Origin: Sabellastarte sp. h YS-2021
Taxonomy: Eukaryota; Annelida; Polychaeta; Sabellida; Sabellidae
Direction: 5' to 3'
NCBI GenBank assembly: GCA_964017235.1
Contig: OZ024931.1
Coordinates: forward strand, 104,488,221-104,552,220
DNA length: 64,000 nucleotides
Every line of letters starts with the position of its first letter. Position 1 is the stretch's first letter. The notes under the pieces are model-generated. The model was not told the origin of the DNA. It saw nothing but the letters and a program-made list of their open reading frames with translations, and ran no database searches. This document shows positions 22,880 through 35,010 of this stretch, in pieces. A program made the position numbers and the translations under genes.

Positions 22880-23960
22880 CGCACGTCTTGTTCGAAGATT
22901 TGACAGTTGCTGGGAAAGCCCTTGTAATCTATTTTTAGAAACACTTGGTATTCGGTGTGTCACGTGACCAGCCTGCTGGTCGGAAAGACACGCGATTGGC
23001 TGATTGGAGTTCGTCAGTTGCCGCGTTCTTTTGTGATAATTAAACATGCAAATGCGCAGTATACTGCTCATCCACAAACCCCACTACCGACAACGAAGGT
23101 CGGTTCATGAGAGAAGGACTGGTATCGCAGTAGATGTAAGTTGTGAAGAACGCAGTTCGACCTTCCTGGTCGGTGAAAACACGTGACCAGCTTCGTGATT
23201 TGGTCGGAAGGACACGCGATTGGCTAACTGGAGATGACATCAGTATTCGCGTTCTTTGTGTGATGCTTTACCAGCAAGTTTACAATCCACAAAACCCCAC
23301 TACCGACAACAAGGTCGGGTCTGTAAAGCAGGGACTGTAGTCACAGTAGACGTGAGTTCTGAAGAACGCACTTCCGACCTTCCTGGTCGGTGAAAACACG
23401 TGACCTGCTTCGTGATTGGTCGGAAAGACACGCGATTGGCTGACTGGATATGACGTCAGAGGTCGCGTTCTTTTGAGCTGGCCGGCCGGCTGATGCTTTT
23501 AAAGCAGAGAAGCCTGGGCCAGTGCACTCTGTAGATGAAGTCCTGGCCGGTCTGAAGTCGATTCTTCTTTTCAGCCGGCTGTACACTCAAACCAGTTTCC
23601 TGGCCATCCACCTCCCTTACTACCGACATAAGTGCCGGGTCCACAAGGGAGGGACTGAGAGTGATTAAAGATGAAGTTCCTTCTATGTAAATACTAGGTG
23701 AGGTCGGCTGAACATGAGCTTGCCGGTCGACTAATGCTTTACAGCAAAGATGTCTGGACCAGTGCGCTCTGAAGAAATCTGAAGAATTCACCTATTGCTT
23801 CTGATGAAAAAACACTAAATACTCGAGCTAGGCTGGTGTGACTGATGCTTTACAGCAGAGAAGTCGGTACCAGTGCGCTCTGAAGAATCTGAAGAATGCA
23901 TCTCTTGCTTGGGGAATTCCTTCTATTACAGTGTTCAAAACTACCTAGATTACAGTTCCC
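22880..23960. repeat. DIRS-A gag-side tandem blocks
   Basis: Three loose copies of a roughly 200-bp block carry ACACGCGATTGGCT and GACCTTCCTGGTCGGTGAAA (22960-23460). They are followed by 90-130 bp blocks with GATGCTTTACAGCAGAGAAG and CCAGTGCGCTCTGAAGAA (23480-23910). The latter match the Ser/Gln-rich repeat zone of the DIRS-C gag at 49000-49310. Confidence 0.75.
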
Positions 23961-24345
23961 CGTGATTTCTATTGGAAGTACCAGAAAGACGTTTCTATGG
24001 TGACTGTAGCCTCAAACAAAAGACACGGATAAAAATACCTGTAAGTAGTATATCCATAATTCCTCAATATTGTCGATCTGCCCCTAACAACACAAAGGTT
24101 GAATGGGAGGAAACTAGTAAAATGGCTGCCTTTATATTTCGCGTCGTAACTGCCCTATCATCAACACTAAATAGAGTCAGCTAGGGAGCGTTTCCAGCAG
24201 ATTTAATCATGTATATCCGTGCTTGATATGTAGACAACACTTTTAAACCAAAATATTTGCAATTCAGGTGAAAAATCCATCATAATGCACACTTTTCCTT
24301 AAAATATCTGGAGATTGTTGAAAACACGTTCGCACAGTACACGCG

Positions 24346-24520
24346 CCAAACGAAAAAGATGCTATGACGTCAGGTTGTCTAGACAGGAAGGAAGTACGAG
24401 GCGCCATCTGGGGAGTGCACAGTACTACGGACCGGCCAGCCGGTGGCAACACAGGACGTCTTTTTCTGGCGTTTGGCGGGCCGGTCTGCGCCGACCGGAT
24501 TAGCAATTGTCCATTGGATA
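24346..24520. repeat. DIRS-A 5' inverted terminal repeat
   Basis: Reverse complement of 18190-18362 without any difference that I can see over about 165 bp, including the CRE TGACGTCA at about 24365. Confidence 0.9.
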
Positions 24521-24830
24521 GGATGTATTAACGCAATAAAAATTAACATGTTCTAGAAAGCATCAGATTTATTTTGTATTCTGATAAGTGAATATATCTG
24601 AATATAAAATGTCTGACTAAATAAACCCGATCATTTTAACACAAACTGACACATGTCAGTGTAATTTTTATATACATTTCTATCAACATGTTAATTAAGA
24701 AGATTTTACAATATTGTCTGACTTGCAAAGGAAAACCACTGCAAGTGAATTTTAAATGCAGTTGCTTTTTACAGGTTGTGTAGATGAAAGTCTTGTAATC
24801 TGGGATTATTTATGGCGTAAATAAGATTTA

Positions 24831-24977
<147 letters not shown>

Positions 24978-25760
24978 CTAGCAAGAATAAGACTACATGT
25001 GGGAGAAAAGAGAGAGTATGTCAGTGTGGGGATACTCCTTGATGAAGCTTTAACACTAAAACCAATGAATAAGTAATTTATTTATAATAGCAGTGAGAAT
25101 ACAGGTGATCATGTTTCAGTTCTATCCCAATAAAGAATACTGCCATAAGGTAAATTCAATGTAAATTAAGTTGTGAGAAATGCGATGTAATCCTTCACTT
25201 AAACTCAAAGACAAAACTACACTTAGTCTAGGCAAATGCAATTAAAAGGAATGAACACGAGTAGCCTTTTTGCTACGATAAGCTGTAATTAGAGAAAGTA
25301 CTGGACCAGCATCATAATGGAATTTAACACTAAAATAATGTTTCTACTGCAAAAAAAATCACACAAATACAGGTGATCTGATCAAACAGCAAGGTTGTTT
25401 TCAATATAAAGAACCTTCTAAGATCAGAAAGTTATTTCAAATTTCTTCAACACACACAACACAATAACTGACCCGTGGAAATGCATTTTTCCAACAGGGA
25501 TACTTTAGAGCAAGAAAAAGTACTGACATACGATTTTTACACCAATTAAATGCTTCAATTACTCCTTCATTTCTGGTATTCTTAAGACACACTTCATGTG
25601 TATGTAACAGGTAGGAAACACAGTCAATAAAATCAAGAATGCAACTCCTTTACTGAACACTATAACTGCAGGAAAACTTTTTAATCTGAAGAAAAGGTTC
25701 ACTGTTCCCCCATATTTTTGTACATTTGGGACTTATATTGTGATTTTATTGACAGGAAAA
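24978..25760. other. Intron, no feature seen
   Basis: AT-rich ABCC intron between exon 24840-24977 and DIRS-B. No repeats or coding similarity recognised. Confidence 0.6.
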
Positions 25761-26099
25761 TTGTAAATTTAATAAGTAAATTAAATTTTTATAAGTTAAT
25801 ACCCTATCCAATGGACAATTGCTTTACCAGTCGGCGCGACTGGTCCCGCCAAATGACAGAAAAAGTCATTCTGTATTAAATACCGGCAGCACCGGTCCCA
25901 GAGTGTACATTTGCCAGGTGTCGCCTCATGCATACTTCCTGTCTAGTCAGAATGACGTCATCACGTCTTTTTTGTTGTCTAAACCTATCAGACCCCTAGT
26001 AAGCTGATAGCGGGGCCGGTTGGGAGGGCCTTGTCTGTCCATTGGATAGGGTATTCTAAGTATATACACTATGTACATATTTACAAGAGTGTCTCCTCA

Positions 26100-26750
26100 C
26101 TATTGGGCTTGGTGGTGGATCTGCTGAGCAGCCACTACTGGCCCTAGATGGAAAAGCTCTGAGTCAGCCCAAGCCACATCCTTCAGATAGAATTGTGTGA
26201 AGGTATTATGAGATTTCCAGTGGCAGGCTGATAAGATTTGTTCTAAGGAAATTCCAGATTGGAAGGCCTTAGAAGCAGCAAAGGCCCTTACATCATGGGC
26301 TTTAACTTGATGTAAGGTAAGAGCCTGCTGGTCAGAGAGCTCATAGCAGAGGATCACTGTCTGTTTGATCCACGAGGAGACAGTGGCAGAGGAGATATCC
26401 TTGTCAAAACCTTTTTTGAAGGAGACAAAAACCAACTCCTTATTCTGCCTGAGGTCAGAGGTCCTGTCTAAATAATAACGTAGTGCTCTAACTGGACACA
26501 GTGACCTGTCACCTTTGAGGGACTTATCCAGAGTGGGGGCCAGGGCTGGGATAACCACTGGGGCCACACTGTCTGGACCCTCCTTGGTCAGCAGGTTCTT
26601 GGACAGAAAGCTGGGTGAGGGGTATAAGGACACCTTAGACCAGTCTGATTGGTGTCTGATGTTCTTATGAAGCCAAGCATGGATCTCACTCCTGCGTTTA
26701 CCAGAACCTAAGCCCAGTAAGAAAACAGTCTTGAACGTCAGATGTTTCAA
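26100..26750 (-). pseudogene. DIRS-B tyrosine recombinase, intact catalytic part
   Basis: An open frame of 216 codons carries all recombinase catalytic boxes: Arg in GSGKRRSEIHAW, His-x-x-Arg in VKAHDVRAFAASKAF, His-Trp in ACHWKSHNTF and the nucleophilic Tyr in TQFYLKD. The N-terminal part (26790-27180) is shifted into other frames, so the whole protein is broken, but the catalytic half is undamaged despite the loss of RT. Confidence 0.85.
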
Positions 26751-27010
26751 AGAGGCCTCTTTTAGGGTTTCAAAGGGAGCCTTAGTCAGCTGGTGTAGTA
26801 CCAGTGAAAGATTCCAGGAGGGGATGCCCCTCCTGCCCTTGGGTCTGTCTCTATGGAAACTGTCCAGAATGCGGGTGAGATTCTCATCCTTGCTGACATT
26901 AATGGTGGAATTGCCCAGTTTGTCAGAAATGGCTGATCTGTAGCCATCAATAGTCTATGGGTGCAACTTCTTGTCCTGAAACAAGTGTAGGAGGAAGTCA
27001 GCAATGGCTT

Positions 27011-28507
27011 TCAGAGGTGGTGCCCTGAAGTCCACCTGATTACTGAGGCACCACTTAGTAAAATGGTCCACTTTGCCTCATAGACAGATCTGGTTGATCT
27101 TCTTTGAGGAGCCTCAATTCGTGCTGCCACTGCCTCAGAGAAGCCCTGCTCCTTGATTGCTGAGGTTCTAGGAGCCAGGCATGCAGATTCAGATTTGATA
27201 GGTTTATCTTCATGGTGTCTTATTTCTTCTTCAGCTTTGCTGATGAGATGATCCGGAAATAAGGCACTCATGTGCAGGGGTGCAGACCTAAGAGCATTCA
27301 AAGTGTCCTGTTTGATCCCTGCTTTCAGATAATCCAGGTAGCTGTCCCTTCTTGTTAACGTAAGGTTGGCCACATTAATAAAGACACCTTCTGATAAGTC
27401 CTGCATCGTTCTGGCCATTGCCTGCGTGATGCTCTTGTTAAAGGTTATCAGAAAGTCCAGTTCTTCAACAGCCTGATGAGATTTCCCGGAAGCTTTTCGC
27501 TTGCCCTTGTCGTTCTGTAACACTTTCAACTGAGAAGCCATAGAGTCCTGCACTTTGGTGAGGCAACGGCAACACCACGAAGAGTCTCCCTGTAGGTCTG
27601 TTCTGCACTTAATTCTTGGTCCGTTTCTATAAGTTCTTCACGATCCGGACCTACTGACAAAACTTCAGACAGTTCGCCTTCTTCATCTAAGCTAAGGTCG
27701 GGCTGATCACTGAACTGATCATCTTCTGAAGCAAAGTCTTCCGGTTGATCAGCAGTAGTGGGACCTGGGGGCTGAACCTTGGGTCGACCACTAACAGAAG
27801 CACCGGCAGAGGAAACTGCAGTTTGGTCGGTTGGTGGAATCTCTGTACCAGCACCGGAAGCCTCAACAGGCTGGGTGGCTAGCTTCTTCACACCGGGGGC
27901 CTCAACAGGCTGGGTGGCTGTCTTCTTCTTACCGGTCACACCGGTAGTAGGACTCTGGCTAGTAGATTGCTGAGCTGGTGGAATAAAGGGCTTCCCAGAT
28001 ACCACAACGTTGGAGCTCTGAACCTGTTCCACCGGGAGCTGGAAAGTCTTTGACAAAAAAGAGAGCCTCCAGATGCGTAAAACGTTCTGACTACTTATCA
28101 TCAAGGGTTTTCAGGTCAGCTTGGAAATCTGGAACTTTTGGAGGCTTGGAAGTCTTCTTAGGGGATTTGTGAGAGGTCTTTTTCTTCTTGGTAGGGGTTT
28201 CGCCTCTATCACTAGAATCACCCTTGCCACTCTCAACCTTCCCAACGACAGTCACCGTAGACGGATCTACAAGGGAGGGAGAGGCAGTCTTCTTCTGGAG
28301 TTCTTTTTCTTTTCTCGCTCTATAAGTGGGGGTGGCCAACTGTAACTTCTGCTCAGCTGTGAAACTATTGTAGACGGTACAGTCCTTCTTTTCAACACAT
28401 GCATCTTGGCCTAGCCCCTTGTCACGACAACGTGCACACTTAGTGTGGGTGTCAAATAAGGCCATAGCGTGGCCACAAGTCCCTCTTCTTTGTCCAGGGG
28501 ACGCCAT
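27011..28507 (-). pseudogene. DIRS-B gag, frameshifted
   Basis: Starts MASPGQRRGTCGHAMALFD with a Cys/His cluster (CGHA, then CARC, then two more Cys) resembling a zinc-binding domain. It continues in a second frame (27526-28104, Pro/Thr-rich then acidic) and a third (27011-27553, helical: LDFLITFNKSITQAMARTMQ). The same start and helical parts occur in DIRS-C. Confidence 0.8.
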
Positions 28508-28971
28508 AACACTCCAGAAGTAAGGTAGAATAGGAGAAAATTAAATAAAGTTCAAAATAAATGGTAGTCTTTACAAACTTCAAGCGTTTCAAAACAGTAG
28601 AAAAACACGTGTGTACACTCCACACGCCAAACGAAAAAGACGCGATGACGTCATTCTGACTAGACAGAAAGTACACCTGGCGAATGTACACTCTGGGACC
28701 GGTCCTGCAAGTATTTAATACAGAATGACTTTTTCTGGCGTTTGGCGGGACCGGTCGCGCCGACCGGTAAAGCAATTGTCCATTGGATAGGATGTATTAA
28801 CGCAATAAAATACCATATTCTGGTTTCATTCGCTTCTTGTAATTGGCTATTTTAATGGGGTGTACTACAACAAAAGAAGCGCACCGGTTTTGCATCGGCG
28901 GTATATCAACATTTTCGACACTGATCCACTCCTACAAAAATTACTGATTTTCAGCCCTGTTATTGACTTAC

Positions 28972-29037
28972 CTTAATTCCATTGAGAATTTCATTCATGA
29001 GTTTTAGCCTGGAATCCTTCTGCTTCATCTGTCTTAC
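28972..29037 (-). CDS. ABCC1: ABCC exon: TMD1 cytoplasmic loop
   Basis: A 22-codon exon from tattttag|GTAAGA to ATTAAG|GTAAGT, reading VRQMKQKDSRLKLMNEILNG then IK. This matches MRP1 MKSKDNRIKLMNEILNGIK. Phase 0 at both ends. It lies 162 bp to the right of DIRS-B, so the transcript meets DIRS-B in the following intron. Confidence 0.96.
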
Positions 29038-29209
29038 CTAAAATATGAACAACACAATGACAAATGTATGAGCTGTAAATATCAGTGTTATTCCACACAA
29101 CATATCAACTATTTTTGGTTTAAAACTCTACTATGTGTCACTGTAATTAAGATTATTGTCACTATTATTACCAAAGAGAGATATTTCAACCAGCATTTTT
29201 CTGTTTCTT

Positions 29210-29760
29210 TGAAAGATTCTGCTTTTCCTTACACACAACACACACCCGGTGAATCTGAAAGTTCCTGATTTTCTTTCCATACAACAAGCATACCACTATA
29301 GAGTAAGAAATCTAAAATTCGCCAGGAATCTAATATTCGCCATCTCTAAAACCTTAGTTAATTTTATGAAGAAAATGATGTTTTGTCTTAAATTTCAAAA
29401 AGCCCAAATTTACTGTACATTTAACAAATCTCACCTCAGTTAGTTTATTTTATTAGTATTTCCACATGTGGCGAATTTCAGATATGTGGCGAATTTTAGA
29501 TTTCTTACTCTACCTTCAAGTCTCTGCATTTGTTCAACATAACACACACCCTTGTGTTCCTAAAAGTTTCTGTTTGACTTTCTATATAAAGACACATCTC
29601 TGTGTTCCTGAAAGTTAATGCATTATTTTTACACAACACACCCTTGTGTACCAAAACGTTTACACTTTCCTTTCTGTATAAGACACATGCCCGTGTCCTG
29701 AAACTCACTACCTTTCTTTCTAACACACACACCTGTGCCCATGAAAGTTCCTGTTTTTAA
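29210..29760. repeat. Degenerate ~65-bp repeats
   Basis: Six or so loose copies of acacacacccntgtgttcctgaaagttnctg with variable spacers, interrupted at 29290-29510 by unrelated AT-rich sequence. Confidence 0.65.
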
Positions 29761-30183
29761 GTGCAACCTCTAGCGATGCTCATGCTTCTAGAGATCACTT
29801 TTACTTTTGCGGTTATTTTTTTTTTAGGTCCTTTTTTTTTTGGTGTGTGTTTGTGTGTGTCTCTGATGGCTTTGCACTCGTGCTAATAGACCGAAACCCC
29901 TTTCGGCCTTGTTCTTTCTATATAACACAAATCATTGTATGATTGTTGTACCTATTTCCAGTCTGTTACAAAAATTGGACAATATCATTTAGCCGTCACT
30001 TCTGAAACATTTTAGTGCATTTTTCTTGTTACAAAATATTGTTTGTACAACAAACAACACTTCTATTATAAGAATATACAGTTTCTTTTAATATTTTTGC
30101 ACAAAAACATGCATACGTCTGACATTAAAACCGTTTAGACCGGAAAGTGGAATGGACCGGATTCTGGTTCAAGAAGGATATAC
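29761..30183. other. Intron, nothing recognised
   Basis: T-rich stretch with a (tttttttt/gtgtgt) zone at 29815-29870. No gene or element ends seen. Confidence 0.55.
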
Positions 30184-30438
30184 CTGAAAGTTCCTGCTTT
30201 TTTTGGCTATGAAGGCGTTGACTGGGATGAGCAGTACCATGACAACCACTCCAGCAATGACAGACGGTCCCAGGGTCTGCCACAGGAAATAGATGGCCAC
30301 ACACATCTGGAACGGAGCTGACCACACCAGGTTGAGCTGAGTGGACACGTCCACAAACTTCTGGGCGTCCACTGCCATCAAATTTGTGATCTCACCAAGC
30401 GTGGAGCCTTTCCTGGAGGAATTGTTCAGCCTTAGTGC
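30184..30438 (-). CDS. ABCC1: ABCC exon: TMD1 coupling loop and helices
   Basis: An 85-codon phase-0 exon from ctcactgcag|G to TTTCAG|GTATAT. It contains SSRKGSTLGEITNLMAVDAQ, the conserved ABCC cytoplasmic loop motif (MRP1: ARKSSTVGEIVNLMSVDAQ), followed by NLVWSAPFQMCVAIYFLW and LGPSVIAGVVVMVLLIPVNA, two membrane helices. It is one of the best conserved exons in the window. Confidence 0.97.
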
Positions 30439-30823
30439 CTGCAGTGAGCAAAGTGAAGTGGTGGGCAAACTAATGTTTAGCAAAGGACAAACATAAAATA
30501 GAAATAAATATAGCCACCTATCAACAATTGACATTTAAATCCATGATGTGCAGTCAGGTATACAATGCAGGTGTGCAGAGGAGGAAGCCAGGAATGTTGC
30601 CATAATTACTACATCATTTATGTATTAATTACTTATTCTTGTAATGATTGTTGAGATGTACACTCAATAAATGCATGCAGTAATAAGTTTATTTTGTTAG
30701 TTGGTATGCAGTCTACTAAAACACTTTGCATGACTTCAGTAATATAACTGAGAAGTATTTAGTGAGTTCCAGTCTACCTTTTTCTGTCCATGTCTTTTAT
30801 CTACTTGGTATGTTCCACTCTAC

Positions 30824-31001
30824 CTTTTTGTATATTGCAGAGATCAGAGCCGCCCGTAGCCTCATCCCCACAATAAAGCATCTATGAAAGTAGTGATGTA
30901 AAAAGAGGGACTGGGTGCAGGCAGAGCAGAACATCACAATGGAAAACATCACACCCTCCCACAGCGGCTGCGAGGTGTCTTGCGTGAATCCTATTAGTAG
31001 T
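30824..31001 (-). CDS. ABCC1: ABCC exon: TMD1 helices
   Basis: The exon encodes LLIGFTQDTSQPLWEGV, then a hydrophobic segment with SLFLHHYFHRCFIVGMRLRA, the ABCC counterpart of LVLHQYFHICFVSGMRIK. The acceptor is atgatttcag|A and the donor AAAAAG|GTAGAG. It completes the lysine codon begun in the previous exon, 20.5 kb upstream in the transcript. The donor is weak (GTAGAG), and a near copy of it lies 46 bp further into the intron. Confidence 0.95.
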
Positions 31002-32305
31002 CTGAAATCATATACATACAGAAACTAGTACACCACAAGCACTACAGTCATTCAGAAAGTTATCAGTTATCTGAAAATGTAACCATAGAAATATATTACA
31101 AACATCACAGCCTGCCACAGTGTCTGGAAAGTAGCAAACGTGACGCCAAGAAGAACTAGATTGGGCCAACTCGGCGCCAACATATCCCCAGACAGGTCAT
31201 CACTCACGCCACAGGTTTTGATCGGGAATTTTTTAAAACATAATTACCCATTATTATATGAACTTCAGCACATCAATCTACTCTGTTTATTTCTTCCAAG
31301 GAAGATGGTGTATCCCCAGACGCCGAATACATAACTCAAATTATATTTTCAATCTTCCTGCAATGATAACTCTAAACCTATTTTCAAAGTATTTAAATGA
31401 TTGATGATTGAATGTCCATTCTAAAATAATAATCCCAAAAGAGCATATCTGTTTCTATATTTGTTGACAAATAAAATATTATTTTTAACTCAACTCATCA
31501 TACTTTTCAATCTTCCTTCAAAGTATTTAAATGATTGATGATTCAATGTCCATTCTAAAATTCATAATCCCAAAAGCGCATATCTGTTTCTATATTTGTT
31601 TACAAATAAAATATTATTAAAAAAAAAATTATTTATATTATTATTTTATTATATTATTTTTAGAATTTGCAAATTGTTTTCAGTTATTCATTTCCTCTAT
31701 ACCTATATATGTGGTCCATATATATGCAACCTAAATATGTGACACAATCTCAGTTCTGACTCCCCTTTGTGTTATATGTAATGAAGCCCACCACCTCCCA
31801 CCGCCACCCCTCTCCCCTTCTCCACACCTCTCTCACTATTACACAAGATCTGCAACCCCATTGAGTTCTTTGTTTCTCATCTGATATCATTAAATACCTT
31901 TGTTTATTTAGTGTCACTCAATATAGCTGGAGGTCCCAGAGGTGGGTGGGGGGAATCCGGGTGGGGGATGCATAAATGGTAAACAAACAATCTATATAAA
32001 AGGGGTACTCAAATACAAAAAGAATTGAGAATTTTAAGTATGTGATTATCAACTGAAATGAGTTCATAACTGTAGGAGCTGTGTCAAAATTAACTGAGGC
32101 AAGTTGAATAAAACTGGGCTAGTTGAGGGTTAAAAATCCCCTACTTTTACTACATAAGGATATAATTTCATTAATATTGGGACTTAAAGCTCACTTAAAG
32201 TGTCCATTTTGTCTACTTGAATATGTTTAACCAGTTTCATTTTAAAAAGTTAAAAACTCAGCAAGCAGAGGTATAACACACAAAAATAAGTTCTTAAAAG
32301 ACTAA

Positions 32306-33573
32306 GATAGCCATAACATTATTAATATTCAAAATTTAAATAGACAGGCATTTCCTTTTAAAAATTCAAAGATTTCAGCTCTATAACCCACATAGTTTGA
32401 CAGTTACTGGGCTTTAAAGTGGCATAATGTCCATAAATTGGGTTTCTGTGGGCATTTTACAATTGTTAAAGAGACCTTAGCAATTAAACAACAGATCTGA
32501 AACTTTTTGGGGGACATACATAACAAACAAAAATTATATATAATACAGTTTAAGACTTGTCACACTAAGCATTTCCAAATAACAGGGCAAAATACGGAAA
32601 AAATGTCCAAAAAGGCACTTGGGCGAGTGTCTATGGCCCTCATACACAGGTTAAATGTCTACTAAAAACCTTGATTTTCGGCATATGTAAAAAGGACATA
32701 ATAATGCATTCCCAGATGGGATTTCAGCTCCATCAATCACATAGTTTAACAGTCACAGGGCTTAAAGGTGGTTAAAAAGTCCAAATATTGGGTCTCTGTG
32801 GGCCTTTTAGAGATCTCGATGTGGCTTTCAAATTAAAGCTTCAGACTTACAATTTGTTACATACTAAGATTACACATAGAATATGTATCTAATAAAGTTT
32901 GAAACTTCTCAGACTTACCATTTCCAAGTTACAGAGCAAGATAGCCATAACATTATTAATATTCAAAATTTAAATAGACAGGCATTTCCTTTTAAAAATT
33001 CAAAGATTTCAGCTCTATAACCCACATAGTTTGACAGTTACTGGGCTTTAAAGTGGCATAATGTCCATAAATTGGGTTTCTGTGGGCATTTTACAATTGT
33101 TAAAGAGACCTTAGCAATTAAACAACAGATCTGAAACTTTTTGGGGGACATACATAACAAACAAAAATTATATATAATACAGTTTAAGACTTGTCACACT
33201 AAGCATTTCCAAATAACAGGGCAAAATACGGAAAAAATGTCCAAAAAGGCACTTGGGCGAGTGTCTATGGCCCTCATACACAGGTTAAATGTCTACTAAA
33301 AACCTTGATTTTCGGCATATGTAAAAAGGACAAAATAATGCATTCCCAGATGGGATTTCAGCTCCATCAATCACATAGTTTAACAGTCACAGGGCTTAAA
33401 GGTGGTTAAAAAGTCCAAATATTGGGTCTCTGTGGGCCTTTTAGAGATCTCGATGTGGCTTTCAAATTAAAGCTTCAGACTTAAAATTTGTTACATACTA
33501 AGATTACACATAGAATATGTATCTAATAAAGTTTGAAACTTCTCAGACTTACCATTTCCAAGTTACAGAGCAA
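32306..33573. repeat. 634-bp near-identical tandem duplication
   Basis: Sequence from gatagccataacattattaa at 32306 recurs at 32940. The two 634-bp copies differ at only about three positions, far less than the neighbouring 350-bp units do. Confidence 0.9.
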
Positions 33574-34976
33574 AATATGTGAAAAATGTCTTAAAAGGGT
33601 CACTCAGGTGGGTGTTTAAGGTCCTCATACACAGGTTAAATGTCTACTTGAAGCCTTGATTTTTGGCACATGTAAAAAGAACATAATAATGTATTCCCAG
33701 ATGAGATTTCAGCTCTATCAGTCACATAGTTTAACAGTCACAGGCCTTAAAATTGGCAAAAAGTCCAAATACTGGGTCTTTATGGGGCCTTCTAGAGACC
33801 TAAATGTGGCCTTCAAATTAAAGCCTCAGACTTAAAATTTGTCACATACTAAGATTACACATAGAATATGCATCTAATACAGTTTGAAACTTCTTAGACT
33901 TACCATTTCCAAGTTACAGGGCAAAATATGTGAAAAATGTCTAAAAATGGTCACTCGGGTGGGGATTTATGGTCCTCATACACAGGTTAAATGTCTTCTT
34001 AAAGCCTTAATTTTTGGCACATATATAAATAACATACTAATATCTTCCCAGATAGGATTTGAGCTCTATCAGTCACATAGTTTGACAGTCACAGGGCTTA
34101 AAAGTAGCAAAAAGTCCAAATATTGGGTCTTTGGGAGCCTTTTAGAGACCTCAATTTGACCTTCAAAATTAAAGCTTCAGACTTAAAATCTGTTACATAC
34201 TAAGATTACACACAGAATATATATCTAATACAGTTTGAAACTTCTCAGACTTACCATTTCCAAGTTACAGGGAAAAAGATGTGAAAAATGTCTTATAAGG
34301 GTCACTCGGGTGGGTGTTTATGGTCCTGATACACAGGTTAACTGTCTATTAAAGGCCTAAATGTTGGGGCACATATAAGAAAACACATAGATATATTCCC
34401 AGATGATATTTAACTTAGATGAGAGACATAGTTTGAAAGCTACAGTGCTTGAAAGTGGCAAAAAGTGCATAAATTGGGTCTCTGTGGGCACTTTTGAGAC
34501 CTTAAGTCGACCCCTTTGGGTAAACCTACAGCCCTAAAATTTTCTACAGACAAGGATTACATATCAAAGTTATACCTAGCGCAGTTTGAGACTCATCATA
34601 ATTACCACTTCCAAATTATAGGGCAAAATATGTGAAAAGTATAGCAAAAAATCCCCAAGTGGGGGTATTTATGGGCCTCAAACACAATTTTCTCCTCAAC
34701 TTAAAGTCGTGATTTTCGGCACATGTACTAAGAACATATTAATGTGTTGTCAGGTAAAATTTCAGCCAGCTGAGCATCATAGTTTGTGACCTACAGGGCT
34801 CTAAGTGGCCAAAAGTCCAATTTCTGACCTTAAGGTGGCCATAAGTTCTTTTTTACTGGGAGTTTAAGGTCACCTTAAAATAGGGATCTTCCTTTGGGCA
34901 CCCTTAACATGTGTACCAAGTTTGAAAAAAAAATATTAATTTGTTTTTGAGTTATCGCGTCCACAAGGAAATTTCT

Positions 34977-35010
<34 letters not shown>
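34977..35010. repeat. (CGG)n triplet run
   Basis: About ten uninterrupted CGG triplets just inside the terminal hairpin of the surrounding element. Confidence 0.95.

Larger units (their letters stand above)
18147..24541 (-). mobile_element. DIRS-A: DIRS1-like retrotransposon, 6.4 kb
   Basis: Inverted terminal repeats at 18190-18362 and 24346-24520, an internal complementary region at 18421-18515, and the coding order RT, RNase H, tyrosine recombinase on the minus strand define a DIRS1-like element. Such elements copy RNA into circular DNA and insert by tyrosine recombinase, with no target duplication. Coding regions are full of stops and shifts, and no zinc-finger gag start like that of DIRS-B and DIRS-C is visible. 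Yet the two terminal repeats look identical over about 165 bp. It lies in the 16.5-kb ABCC intron in the sense orientation. Confidence 0.88.
25761..28810 (-). mobile_element. DIRS-B: internally deleted DIRS1-like element, 3.05 kb
   Basis: Same terminal family as DIRS-A (ACCCTATCCAATGGACAATT left; ATTGTCCATTGGATAGGATG right). It carries gag, then immediately the start of the recombinase (EQGFSEAVAARIEAPQR near 27150), so RT and RNase H are missing. The internal complementary region is cut to its first half (26037-26055). The two terminal repeats differ at many positions, so the insertion is older than DIRS-A. It sits in the ABCC intron between exons 28972-29037 and 24840-24977. Confidence 0.88.
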
